Below are positions 17,517-25,197 of a stretch of DNA of 64,000 nt, one piece after another. Position numbers and translations under genes: made by a program. Source of the DNA: Streptomyces sp. NBRC 110028 (lineage in GTDB: Bacteria; Actinomycetota; Actinomycetes; Streptomycetales; Streptomycetaceae). The stretch lies in contig NZ_BBUZ01000025.1 in NCBI RefSeq assembly GCF_001417735.1, forward strand, positions 1-64,000, read 5' to 3'. Numbering within the stretch: the stretch's first letter is position 1; every line of letters begins with the position of its first letter. A model generated the notes under the pieces. That model made no database searches and was not told the origin of the DNA. It saw only the letters and a list, made by a program, of their open reading frames with translations.

Positions 17517-18476
17517 TCATCCCGCGCCGAGGGCCTTGCGCAGAGCCGTCAGGTTCGACCGCATGACCTCGAAGTAGTCGCGGCCCTTGGACGCCTTGCC
17601 GATCCCCTCGATGGGATCGAGGACGTCCGTCTTGAGATGGAGATCGCCCGCCAGGGTCTTCGCCGTCTTGTCGCTCACCAGCGTCTCGAAGAAGACGGTG
17701 CCGACCTTGTCCTTCTCGGCGATCGTGTGCAGCCCCCGCATCCGTGCCGGGCTCGGCTCGGATTCCGGGTCGAGCCCGGAGATGGCCTCCTGGCGCAGCC
17801 CGTAGCGCTCGGAGAGATAGCCGAACGCGGCGTGGGTGGTGATGAAGGTATCCGTGTCGCGGCCCTTCAACCCGGTCTTGAAGTCGTCGTTCAGAGCGCC
17901 GAGCTGCTTCACCAGGGCGGCGGTGTTCTTCTTGTAGGCGGCGGCGTGGTCGGGGTCCGCCTTCCGCAGGGCCTTGCCGACGCCCTCGGCGACCTGGGCG
18001 TAGCGCACCGGGTCGAGCCAGATGTGCGGATCGGCGGCGGCGTCACCCTCGTGGGCCTCGTGTGCGTGCTCGTGGCCCTCCTCGCCCTCCACCTCCGTCC
18101 CGTGGTCCTCCAGGGTGGTGTACGAGGCGGCGTCGGCGACGTGCCGCGGCCCGGCCTGGCCGATGGCCCGGTCGACGGACGGCTGGAGCCCCTTGAGGTA
18201 GACCACCAGCCCGGCCTTGCTGAGCTGGGCCGTCTGCCGGGGGCTGATCTCCAGGTCGTGCGGTTCGACGCCCGGCTTGGTCAGGGTGGAGACATGGACG
18301 TGGTTCCCCCCGATGCGCTGGGCGAGGAACTGCATGGGATAGAACGACGCCACCACATCGAGCTTGCCGTCCGTCCTTCCGTCTCCGGTGTGGTTGGAGC
18401 AGGCTGTGAGGGTGGTCAAACCCATCGCGGCGGCCCCGGCAAGGGCTGCAGCGGGGGAGAGGCGGCGTATGTTCAT
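17517..18476 (-). CDS. znuA: Zinc ABC transporter substrate-binding lipoprotein ZnuA
   Basis: This 319-residue cluster A-1 metal-binding protein begins with a lipoprotein signal (lipobox LTAC, Cys26). It continues with the typical ZnuA core (DVVASFYPMQFLAQRIGGNHVHVS, LEISPRQTAQL) and a His/Glu-rich metal loop (GHEHAHEAHEGD) before the ligand motif ADPHIWLDP. It captures zinc outside the membrane for ZnuB/ZnuC. The ATG at 18474-18476 starts the natural signal peptide; an ATG three codons earlier is possible. A Zur-type operator lies about 20-35 bp upstream. Confidence 0.93.
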   Translation of the reverse strand: MNIRRLSPAAALAGAAAMGLTTLTACSNHTGDGRTDGKLDVVASFYPMQFLAQRIGGNHVHVSTLTKPGVEPHDLEISPRQTAQLSKAGLVVYLKGLQPSVDRAIGQAGPRHVADAASYTTLEDHGTEVEGEEGHEHAHEAHEGDAAADPHIWLDPVRYAQVAEGVGKALRKADPDHAAAYKKNTAALVKQLGALNDDFKTGLKGRDTDTFITTHAAFGYLSERYGLRQEAISGLDPESEPSPARMRGLHTIAEKDKVGTVFFETLVSDKTAKTLAGDLHLKTDVLDPIEGIGKASKGRDYFEVMRSNLTALRKALGAG

Positions 18477-18497
18477 GACTCTCATTTTCAACAAAAA

Positions 18498-18512
18498 TGG
18501 AAACGATTGTCA
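18498..18512. promoter_or_regulatory. Zur box in the znuA promoter
   Basis: TGGAAACGATTGTCA is a 7-1-7 interrupted palindrome fitting the Zur-type pattern TGaaAAT-N-ATTttCA. It sits just upstream of znuA and about 120 bp from the divergent glyS start. With zur encoded in the same cluster it is the expected zinc-dependent operator. Confidence 0.7.
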
Positions 18513-18629
18513 ACAAGAGTCTTGTTCTTGATCACTTCCGGTATCGATTTGATCCGGGGGGTGCCGCCGCCGGTAACCTGAAGCATTCGCTTCGCGTCCT
18601 CCAATGTCGTCATCAATGAAGAGAGCACC

Positions 18630-20012
18630 GTGGCCGCCGACAAGATCGACACCATCGTCAGCCTGAGCAAGCGCCGTGGCTTCGTCTATCCGTGCAGCGA
18701 GATCTACGGCGGCCAGCGCGCCGCCTGGGACTACGGACCGCTCGGCGTGGAGCTGAAGGAGAACATCAAGCGCCAGTGGTGGCGTTCCATGGTCACCTCG
18801 CGCGACGACGTCGTGGGACTCGACTCGTCCGTGATCCTCGCCCGTGAGGTCTGGGAGGCGTCCGGCCACGTCGCCACCTTCACGGACCCGCTGACCGAGT
18901 GCACCTCCTGCCACAAGCGGTTCCGCGCGGACCACCTGGAGGAGGCCTACGAGGCCAAGCACGGCAAGCTGCCCGAGAACGGCATGGCCGACCTCAACTG
19001 CCCGCACTGCGGCAACAAGGGCAGCTTCACCGAGCCCAAGCAGTTCTCCGGGCTGCTGTCCACCCACCTCGGCCCGACCCAGGACTCCGGCTCGGTCGCG
19101 TACCTGCGCCCCGAAACCGCCCAGGGCATCTTCACCAACTTCCTCGCCGTGCAGCAGACCTCACGCCGCAAGCCGCCGTTCGGCATCGCGCAGCTCGGCA
19201 AGTCCTTCCGGAACGAGATCACGCCGGGCAACTTCATCTTCCGCACCCGTGAGTTCGAGCAGATGGAGATGGAGTTCTTCGTCAAGCCGGGCGAGGACGA
19301 GACCTGGCACGAGTACTGGATGGAGCAGCGCTTCAACTGGTACCGCGACCTCGGCATGCAGGAGGCCAACCTCCGCTGGTACGAGCACCCGAAGGAGAAG
19401 CTGTCCCACTACTCCAAGCGCACCGCCGACATCGAGTACCGCTTCAGCTTCGGCGGCTCCGAGTGGGGTGAGCTGGAGGGCGTGGCCAACCGCACCGACT
19501 ACGACCTCAAGGCGCACTCCGCGGCGTCCGGCCAGGACCTGTCGTACTTCGACCAGGAGGCCGGGGAGCGCTGGACCCCGTACGTCATCGAGCCTGCGGC
19601 GGGCGTCGGCCGCGCCATGCTGGCCTTCATGCTCGACGCGTACATCGAGGACGAGGCGCCCAACGCCAAGGGCAAGCTGGAGAAGCGCACCGTGATGCGG
19701 CTCGACCCGCGGCTCGCCCCGGTCAAGGTCGCGGTGCTGCCGCTGTCCCGCAACCCGCAGCTCTCCCCGAAGGCCAAGGGGCTCGCGGCGGACCTGCGCA
19801 AGCACTGGAACATCGACTTCGACGACGCGGGCGCCATCGGCCGCCGCTACCGCCGGCAGGACGAGATCGGCACGCCCTTCTGCGTCACCGTCGACTTCGA
19901 CACGCTCGACGACAACGCGGTGACCGTGCGCGAGCGCGACACGATGAAGCAGGAGCGGGTCTCCCTCGACCAGATCCAGTCGTACCTGGGCGGCCGGCTG
20001 ATCGGCTGCTGA
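18630..20012 (+). CDS. glyS: Glycine--tRNA ligase
   Basis: This 460-residue class II aminoacyl-tRNA synthetase is of the alpha2 type and charges tRNA-Gly. Visible features are the N-terminal [14 protein letters not shown], a zinc-binding insert (CTSC about residues 91-94 and CPHC about 127-130), motif 2 ([25 protein letters not shown] region) and the C-terminal anticodon-binding domain. The GTG at 18630 follows GAAGAGAG. It is divergent from znuA and ends before a strong terminator. It is an essential housekeeping gene. Confidence 0.95.
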   Translation: MAADKIDTIVSLSKRRGFVYPCSEIYGGQRAAWDYGPLGVELKENIKRQWWRSMVTSRDDVVGLDSSVILAREVWEASGHVATFTDPLTECTSCHKRFRADHLEEAYEAKHGKLPENGMADLNCPHCGNKGSFTEPKQFSGLLSTHLGPTQDSGSVAYLRPETAQGIFTNFLAVQQTSRRKPPFGIAQLGKSFRNEITPGNFIFRTREFEQMEMEFFVKPGEDETWHEYWMEQRFNWYRDLGMQEANLRWYEHPKEKLSHYSKRTADIEYRFSFGGSEWGELEGVANRTDYDLKAHSAASGQDLSYFDQEAGERWTPYVIEPAAGVGRAMLAFMLDAYIEDEAPNAKGKLEKRTVMRLDPRLAPVKVAVLPLSRNPQLSPKAKGLAADLRKHWNIDFDDAGAIGRRYRRQDEIGTPFCVTVDFDTLDDNAVTVRERDTMKQERVSLDQIQSYLGGRLIGC

Positions 20013-20044
20013 CCAGCGCGTTACGGCAGGGCGCACAGCAGGAG

Positions 20045-20092
20045 GACGGGCTCCGGCACCGCGGTGGGAATGCCGCGGTGCCGGAGCCCGTC
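20045..20092 (+). terminator. glyS terminator hairpin
   Basis: A perfect 20-bp stem (left arm 20045-20064, right arm 20073-20092) with an 8-base loop starts 32 bp after the glyS stop. No U-tract follows, as is usual in Streptomyces. Confidence 0.8.
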
Positions 20093-20107
20093 GGCTTGGC
20101 AGGTTCG

Positions 20108-20140
20108 GTTCGGCAGGGGTTCGGCAGGGGTTCGGCAGGA
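20108..20140 (+). repeat. Three 11-bp direct repeats
   Basis: Three tandem copies of GTTCGGCAGGG (the last ends in A) lie between the glyS terminator and the next small gene. Their function is unknown; replication slippage is the simple explanation. Confidence 0.75.
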
Positions 20141-20157
20141 ACGGGAGTTCACCAACG

Positions 20158-20460
20158 ATGCGAGGCGTGACGCATCACATCACGGCCACCCGCGAGGACG
20201 GCACCGTCTTCGAGGTGAGTTACGGCTACGGCCCGGGGCAGCGGCGGCTCCTCGGCTGCCGGCACTGCGACTGGACGGAACGCATCACCTACGGCGGGGC
20301 CCGCCACAAGGGCCTCGACCACCTCGCCCAGGCCCACGGCGCCCTCGGCTCCCCCCGCATGACGGCCGACCCCGCCGCCCGCCGCCAGGCACTCCTGATC
20401 ATGTTCGCGTGCTTCGCGGTGGCCGCGGTGATGCTGTGGTGGGCGGCGACCCAGGGGTGA
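20158..20460 (+). CDS. Small membrane-anchored protein (100 aa)
   Basis: This 100-residue protein has a soluble N-terminal part with a CRHCDW motif and nearby histidines (HKGLDHLAQAH), suggesting a metal site, and a C-terminal membrane segment (about residues 80-96, LLIMFACFAVAAVMLWW). The orientation would leave the N-terminal domain in the cytoplasm. A GGGAG lies about 12 bp before the ATG. Function is unknown. Confidence 0.6.
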   Translation: MRGVTHHITATREDGTVFEVSYGYGPGQRRLLGCRHCDWTERITYGGARHKGLDHLAQAHGALGSPRMTADPAARRQALLIMFACFAVAAVMLWWAATQG

Positions 20461-20463
20461 CCT

Positions 20464-20703
20464 GGCGGGTGTCTTCCGGCGTACCCCACTCGGCGCCCAG
20501 CGCGAGCGCCGCGCACACCGCGGCCAGCGGCAACTCCGCGCCCAGCGCCATCGCGACGGCGCCGGCCAGTTCCCCGCCCGAAGCGGCCGTCACCGTGTCG
20601 AACCACGCGTCCACCACCAGCAGCGCGCCGGTCGCCGACGCGGACCACCGCCGAGTGCTGACGGTGATGCGGTTCCTGGGCGTGCGCTGAGCGCCGGGAC
20701 CCC
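20464..20703 (-). pseudogene. Truncated small membrane protein gene
   Basis: The minus strand encodes GALLVVDAWFDTVTAASGG followed by GAELPLAAVCAALALG, the C-terminal half of a common Streptomyces four-helix membrane protein family of roughly 130-170 residues. The N-terminal half is missing; at the point where it should continue, the sequence changes into the dispersed repeat beginning at 20705. It looks like a gene cut by that repeat. Confidence 0.5.
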
Positions 20704-20704
20704 C

Positions 20705-20865
20705 AGGGGGTGTTTGTGGATCTTGCCGGGCTCCCGGCGTCCGGCACGGCACCTCGCGGCCCCGCGCTCGTCGCACGCAGCGCCGCTGCGCTCTCCTCAC
20801 GCGGGTTGCGAGCTACCGCACCGGACGCCGCTCGCTGATCCGGCCTGATCCACAAGACACCCCCT
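20705..20865. repeat. 161-bp dispersed repeat with terminal inverted repeats
   Basis: The ends AGGGGGTGTTTGTGGATC (20705-20722) and GATCCACAAGACACCCCCT (20847-20865) are near-perfect inverted repeats. The interior also folds back over long stretches (GGCGTCCGGCACGG against CCGCACCGGACGCC). Shorter relatives are at 2923-3019 and 15743-15790. It has the size and shape of a MITE or REP-type element. It adjoins a truncated gene, and the neighbouring TetR gene takes its TAG stop from its edge. Confidence 0.75.
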
Positions 20866-21451
20866 AGGCCCGCAGGCCGTTCAGCAGCAGTGCGAAGAGG
20901 TCGGCGAAGGCCAGCTCCACGTCCGGGGCCGACCACTCGTGCGCGTACACCGGGTCGTGGAAGTGGGCCGTCGCGGCCCACAGGGCCCGGGCCGTGTCGC
21001 GGGCGTTGGACCTCCTGAACTCGCCGCTCGCGATGCCGCCTTCGACGATCCTCGTGAGGTGACCGATCATCGTCTCGATGTGCCGGGCCACGGTGCCGCT
21101 GTTCTCCGCGGCGAGGGACAGATAGGTGGCGAACAGCTCCGGATCGTCCCCCGCCTTGGCCCGCTTGGCGGCGAAGAGGGTGGACAGCCACTCGCGCAGC
21201 CGGTCGGCCGCCGGGCCCTTGGCGCGGGCGATGCGGAACAGCTCGTCGTGTGCCTGGTCGAGCCACCGCTCGGTGACCGCCTCGCGCAGGGCCGTCTTGG
21301 TGCGGAAGTGGCGGTAGACGCTGCCGTGGCTGACCCCGAGCGCGCGGGCCACGTCCACGACCGTGGCCTTGGCCGGGCCGTAGCGGCGCAGCACGTCCTC
21401 GGTGGCTTCGAGGACGCGGTCGGGGGTCAGGGGTGTCTCGGGCGGCGGCAT
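20864..21451 (-). CDS. TetR-family transcriptional regulator
   Basis: This 195-residue regulator has the TetR DNA-binding helices at about residues 28-52 (KATVVDVARALGVSHGSVYRHF) and a helical ligand domain. It lies 18 bp downstream of the aldo-keto reductase gene on the same strand, so the two probably form an operon with the regulator second. A 26-bp palindrome upstream of the reductase gene is the likely operator. The stop codon lies in the edge of the dispersed repeat. Confidence 0.9.
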   Translation of the reverse strand: MPPPETPLTPDRVLEATEDVLRRYGPAKATVVDVARALGVSHGSVYRHFRTKTALREAVTERWLDQAHDELFRIARAKGPAADRLREWLSTLFAAKRAKAGDDPELFATYLSLAAENSGTVARHIETMIGHLTRIVEGGIASGEFRRSNARDTARALWAATAHFHDPVYAHEWSAPDVELAFADLFALLLNGLRA

Positions 21452-21469
21452 TCGGGTCCCGTACCTCTT

Positions 21470-22492
21470 CTACTTCTTCTTCTCGCTGTCGAGGAAGGCC
21501 ATTTGTGCCTCCCGGTAGCGGTCGCCCGCTGCGGCACCGGCCGGAACGGCCTCCTCGATCGCGGCCAGGTCGTCGGCGTCGAGCGTAGCGTCCAGCGAGC
21601 CGAGAGCCTCTGTCAGCTGTGCGCGCGTGCGAGAGCCGATCAGCGGCACGATGGCCGTGGCGTGCTTGGGGCCCTGGGCGAGCACCCAGGCGATGGCGAT
21701 CTGCGCGACGCTGACGCCCTTGTCGTCGGCGACCTTGCGCAGGGCCTCGACGAGGCCGAGGTTGTGGTCGACGTTCGCGCCGCCGAAGCGCGGGCTGAAG
21801 CTGCGGAAGTCGGTGTCGGCGAGCTTGCGGTCCCGGCTCCAGTGGCCGCTGATCAGCCCGCGGGAGAGCACGCCGTACGCGGTGATGCCGACGCCCAGCT
21901 CACGGCAGACCGGGAGGATCTCGTCCTCGATGCCGCGGGAGATCAGGGAGTACTCGATCTGCAGATCGCTGATCGGGGCGACGGCGGTGGCGCGGCGTAT
22001 GGTCTCCGCACCCGCCTCCGAGAGCCCGATGTGCCGTACGTACCCGGCCTTGACCAGGTCGGCGATGGCGCCCACGGTCTCCTCGATCGGGACGTCGGGG
22101 TCGACGCGGGCGATGCGGTAGACGTCGATGTGGTCGGTGCCGAGGCGCTGGAGCGAGTAGGCGGCGAAGTTCTTGACGGCGGCCGGGCGCCCGTCATAGC
22201 CGGACCAGCCGCCGTCGGGGCCGCGCAGCGCGCCGAACTTCACGCTGAGCAGGGCCCTTTCACGGTGGGCGGCGGGCGCGGTGCGCAGGGCCTCGTTGAT
22301 GAGCAGTTCGTTGTGGCCCATGGCGTAGAAGTCGCCGGTGTCCAGCAAGGTGACCCCGGCGTCGAGCGCGGCGTGGATGGTGGCCAGGGACTCGGCGCGG
22401 TCCGCGGGGCCGTACAGGGCGGACATGCCCATGCAGCCGAGGCCGATCGCGGAGGCATGGGGGCCGGTGGTGCCGAGTTGGCGCATCTGCAT
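21470..22492 (-). CDS. Aldo/keto reductase
   Basis: This 340-residue NADPH-dependent oxidoreductase of the aldo/keto reductase superfamily has the opening RQLGTTGPHASAIGLGCMGM. The catalytic Asp and Tyr are in LLDTGDFYAMGHNE and the catalytic Lys in SVKFG. Cofactor-binding residues lie near the C-terminus (PLIGSRTRAQLTEALG). The C-terminal KKK is normal for short tails. AAGGAG lies 6 bp before the ATG. It heads a probable two-gene operon with TetR. The physiological substrate is unknown. Confidence 0.9.
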   Translation of the reverse strand: MQMRQLGTTGPHASAIGLGCMGMSALYGPADRAESLATIHAALDAGVTLLDTGDFYAMGHNELLINEALRTAPAAHRERALLSVKFGALRGPDGGWSGYDGRPAAVKNFAAYSLQRLGTDHIDVYRIARVDPDVPIEETVGAIADLVKAGYVRHIGLSEAGAETIRRATAVAPISDLQIEYSLISRGIEDEILPVCRELGVGITAYGVLSRGLISGHWSRDRKLADTDFRSFSPRFGGANVDHNLGLVEALRKVADDKGVSVAQIAIAWVLAQGPKHATAIVPLIGSRTRAQLTEALGSLDATLDADDLAAIEEAVPAGAAAGDRYREAQMAFLDSEKKK

Positions 22493-22572
22493 GGGGTGCT
22501 CCTTGCGGGGGACTCGGGGGCGCGACGCGGAAGCGGTGCGTGTGAGTATGCGTCAACGAGCGTGGCATATGG

Positions 22573-22598
22573 GATGACAGATTTCAATATCTGTCATC
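22573..22598. promoter_or_regulatory. Probable TetR operator (26-bp palindrome)
   Basis: The perfect 10-bp arms GATGACAGAT and ATCTGTCATC are separated by 6 bp, about 80 bp upstream of the aldo-keto reductase start. Size and position suit a TetR-family operator. The right half-site continues directly into a 14-bp tandem repeat array. Confidence 0.55.
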
Positions 22599-22688
22599 GC
22601 GTACCTGTTACCGCGTACCCGTCACTGCATGCATGTCATCGCCTGTCTGCCACCGTCTATCTGTCACCGCCTACCTGACGTCGCCCGT
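22591..22688. repeat. Seven imperfect 14-bp tandem repeats
   Basis: Starting inside the operator half-site, the sequence CTGTCATCGCGTAC recurs with a 14-bp period about seven times with drift (for example CTGTTACCGCGTAC and CTGTCACCGCCTAC). A 14-bp period rules out a coding repeat. The array lies between the exporter stop and the aldo-keto reductase promoter and keeps a degenerate form of the half-site. Confidence 0.75.
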
Positions 22689-22710
22689 CTGCCGGCCCCA
22701 TCGGCCCCGC

Positions 22711-24216
22711 TCACGCCACCACGCGCGGCAGCCGCAGGCTCAGCAGCGCCGTCAGCGCCACCGCCGCGAGCTGCGCCGCCAGCGTGATCACCAGCGCGTC
22801 ACCCATCCCCATCGACGGCGCCAGCGCGAGGAACAGCGTGCCGAGCGTGGCGACGCCCAGCGCCAGCGAGGACTGCTGGGCCGTGACCATCACGCCGCTG
22901 CCCACCCCGGCCCGCTCGCTCGGCACCTCGGCCAGCACGATCCGGATCAGCACCGGCAGCTGCAGCCCCTGCCCGAAACCGGCCAGGGCGACCCCCGGCA
23001 GCAGCCCGGCCAGGGACAGGTCCGGCCAGTCGCGCGCCACAGCCAGCATCAGCAGCCCGAGACCCACCGCCTGGAACAGTCCGCCGGAGGTCACCACGCG
23101 GCTGCCGTACCGGCCCACCAGCCGCGGACCCATGAGCGAGGCCACGAAGAAGGCGGCGGCCATCGGCGCCAGCGCCAGACCGGCCGCGACCGGCCCGTAC
23201 CGCAGCCCCTGCTGCAGCGCGACCGCGATGACGAACATGAAGCCGCCGAAGCCGATCGAGAACGGCACCACCATCGGCAGCCCGCGCCGCAGCCCCCGCA
23301 GCGCGAACAGACTCGGCGGCAGCAGCGGAACCAAACCCGCCCGGTCGGCGCGGCGCTCGATCACGTAGAACGCCGCCGCCACGAACGGGAACGCGCCCAG
23401 CAGCAGCCAGGTCCACAGCGGCCAGCCCGCCGCCCGCCCCTCGGTCAGCGGCACCATCAGCGTGATCAGCGAGACGGCCAGCAGCACCGTGCCCGGGATA
23501 TCCACCGGCGCGGGCCGGTTCGAGCGGGTCTCGGGCACCGTACGGACGGCCAGGACCAGGCCGATGAGCGCGACCGGGACGTTGACCAGGAAGACCGCGC
23601 GCCACCCGGTGCCCGCGATGTCCGCGGCCACCAGCACCCCGCCCAGGATCTGCCCCGCCACCATGGAGAGACCGGCCGTCGCGCCGTACATGCTGAGCGC
23701 GCGGGCGCGGCGCGGGCCGCTGGTGGAGGCGTGGATGGTGGCGAGCACCTGCGGCAGCATCAGTGCCGCGGCGGCGCCCTGTGCGACGCGCGCCACGACC
23801 AGGCTCCACGCGTCCGGGGCGAGCCCGCAGGCCAGCGACGTCAGCCCGAAGGCCGCCATTCCGGCGAGGAAGAGCCGGCGCCGCCCGAAGGAGTCGCCCA
23901 GCCGCCCGCCGAGGACCAGCAGCACCGCGTACGCCACCCCGTACCCGGCGACGATCAGCTCCAGGATGGCCGGGCCCGCGTTCAGGTCGCGGTCCATGGT
24001 GGGCAGGGCCACGTTGACGATGAAGAAGTCGATGAGAGGGAGGGCCGCCCCGAGCAGCAGGGTGAACAGCCCGGGGCCGCTCAGCGTCCCACCGGTCGGC
24101 GTCCCACCGGTCGGCGTCCCGGCAGCCGGCGTCCTGACCGGCGTCGTCGCGGCGGCGCCCCGGGCGGCCGGGGCGGCCGGGGCGAGGGTTCTGGTGGGGA
24201 TTTCGGTTTCGGTCAC
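22711..24216 (-). CDS. MFS drug exporter, DHA2 family
   Basis: This 501-residue transporter has about 14 hydrophobic segments. DHA2 features are FIVNVALPTMDRDL in helix 1, GGRLGDSFGRRRLF in the loop after helix 2 (motif A) and GQILGGVL (motif C). An N-terminal Ala/Pro/Thr-rich tail of about 45 residues contains short repeats (GGTPTGGTPTGGT) encoded by tandem 15-bp units. The GTG at 24214-24216 is used. It is divergent from an XRE regulator about 100 bp away, which probably controls it. Substrate is unknown. Confidence 0.88.
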   Translation of the reverse strand: MTETEIPTRTLAPAAPAARGAAATTPVRTPAAGTPTGGTPTGGTLSGPGLFTLLLGAALPLIDFFIVNVALPTMDRDLNAGPAILELIVAGYGVAYAVLLVLGGRLGDSFGRRRLFLAGMAAFGLTSLACGLAPDAWSLVVARVAQGAAAALMLPQVLATIHASTSGPRRARALSMYGATAGLSMVAGQILGGVLVAADIAGTGWRAVFLVNVPVALIGLVLAVRTVPETRSNRPAPVDIPGTVLLAVSLITLMVPLTEGRAAGWPLWTWLLLGAFPFVAAAFYVIERRADRAGLVPLLPPSLFALRGLRRGLPMVVPFSIGFGGFMFVIAVALQQGLRYGPVAAGLALAPMAAAFFVASLMGPRLVGRYGSRVVTSGGLFQAVGLGLLMLAVARDWPDLSLAGLLPGVALAGFGQGLQLPVLIRIVLAEVPSERAGVGSGVMVTAQQSSLALGVATLGTLFLALAPSMGMGDALVITLAAQLAAVALTALLSLRLPRVVA

Positions 24217-24236
24217 GCTTCAGACGATCGCGCCCC

Positions 24237-24298
24237 GCTCAGCCGGGTACCAGAGTGTCTTTATCCTGGTACAAGAAGTACCTGGCAACCGGCTGAGC
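24237..24298. promoter_or_regulatory. Nested inverted repeats between exporter and XRE regulator
   Basis: Outer arms GCTCAGCCGG (24237-24246) and CCGGCTGAGC (24289-24298) enclose inner arms GTACCAG (24247-24253) and CTGGTAC (24266-24272). Lying between divergent genes, this is a likely operator region for the adjacent regulator. Confidence 0.5.
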
Positions 24299-24318
24299 CC
24301 ATGGGGCACTCTGGAGCC

Positions 24319-25197
24319 ATGACCATCACGGTGCAGGGTGCCACGGTCGGTGGCGGGGCCGACATCCGACGGGCCGAGCTGGCGGCCTTTCTGCGCAGCC
24401 GCCGGGAGCGGATCACCCCCGAGCAGGTGGGGCTGCCCCGCGGCCGCCGTCGGCGGACCCCCGGGCTGCGCCGCGAGGAGGTCGCCCAGCTCTCCGCGGT
24501 GGGCGTCACCTGGTACACCTGGCTGGAGCAGGCCCGGGACATCCATGTCTCGGTGCAGGTCCTCGACGCCATCGCCCGCGCGCTGCAGCTGGACCGCAGC
24601 GAGCGCGCGCATCTGTTCGTCCTCGCCGGGGAAGTCGACCCGAACCCGGGGAGCGAGTGCTCCGGGGTGCCACAGTCGCTCCAGGTGATGCTGGAGCAGC
24701 TGGAGCCGTTCCCGGCGTGCGTGCAGAACGCCCGGTTCGATCTCCTCGCGTACAACCGCTCCTACCGGCTGCTGATGTGCGATCTGGACGCGCTGCCGCC
24801 GGAGGACCGCAACTGCATGTGGCTGGCGTTCACCAACGACGACTGGCGGGCGAGCCTGGTCGAGCGGGACGAGACGATCCGGGTGATGGCGGGCAAGTTC
24901 CGCGCCGCGATGGCCGAACACGTCGCCGAGCCCGCCTGGAAGGCGCTGCTGCGGCGGCTGGAGGAGGCCTCACCGGAGTTCCGGGAGATCTGGGCGCGCC
25001 ACGAGGTGGTGCGGCCCAGCGACCGGATCAAGATCTTCCGGCAGTCGAGCGTGGGTGTGCTGCGGCTGACCTCGACCAGTCTGTGGACCGGCCCCAACCA
25101 GGGGCCCAAGCTGCTCACCTACACCCCGGCGGACGCGGAGTCCCGTGAGCGCCTGGACCGGCTTCACGCCCTGGCGCTCGAACTGGCCGAGGTCTGA
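24319..25197 (+). CDS. XRE-family regulator with MmyB-like ligand domain
   Basis: This 292-residue protein has an N-terminal helix-turn-helix (LGLRREEVAQLSAVGVTWYTWLEQ-type region, about residues 40-75) and the MmyB-like C-terminal domain that begins LEQLEPFPACVQNARFDLLAYN. MmyB-type domains bind a small hydrophobic ligand, and such regulators usually sit beside exporters or reductases. It is divergent from one MFS exporter and convergent with another, overlapping the latter's end by 34 bp. The ATG at 24319 was chosen; one six codons upstream is possible. Confidence 0.88.
   Translation: MTITVQGATVGGGADIRRAELAAFLRSRRERITPEQVGLPRGRRRRTPGLRREEVAQLSAVGVTWYTWLEQARDIHVSVQVLDAIARALQLDRSERAHLFVLAGEVDPNPGSECSGVPQSLQVMLEQLEPFPACVQNARFDLLAYNRSYRLLMCDLDALPPEDRNCMWLAFTNDDWRASLVERDETIRVMAGKFRAAMAEHVAEPAWKALLRRLEEASPEFREIWARHEVVRPSDRIKIFRQSSVGVLRLTSTSLWTGPNQGPKLLTYTPADAESRERLDRLHALALELAEV

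Noticed and set aside
20399..20800. A complete minus-strand gene of 133 codons
   Set aside because: The N-terminal third is repeat-element sequence; only the C-terminal part resembles a protein family, so it is listed as a remnant.
22591..22688. CRISPR array
   Set aside because: The repeats are 14 bp, imperfect and lack spacers; no cas genes are near.
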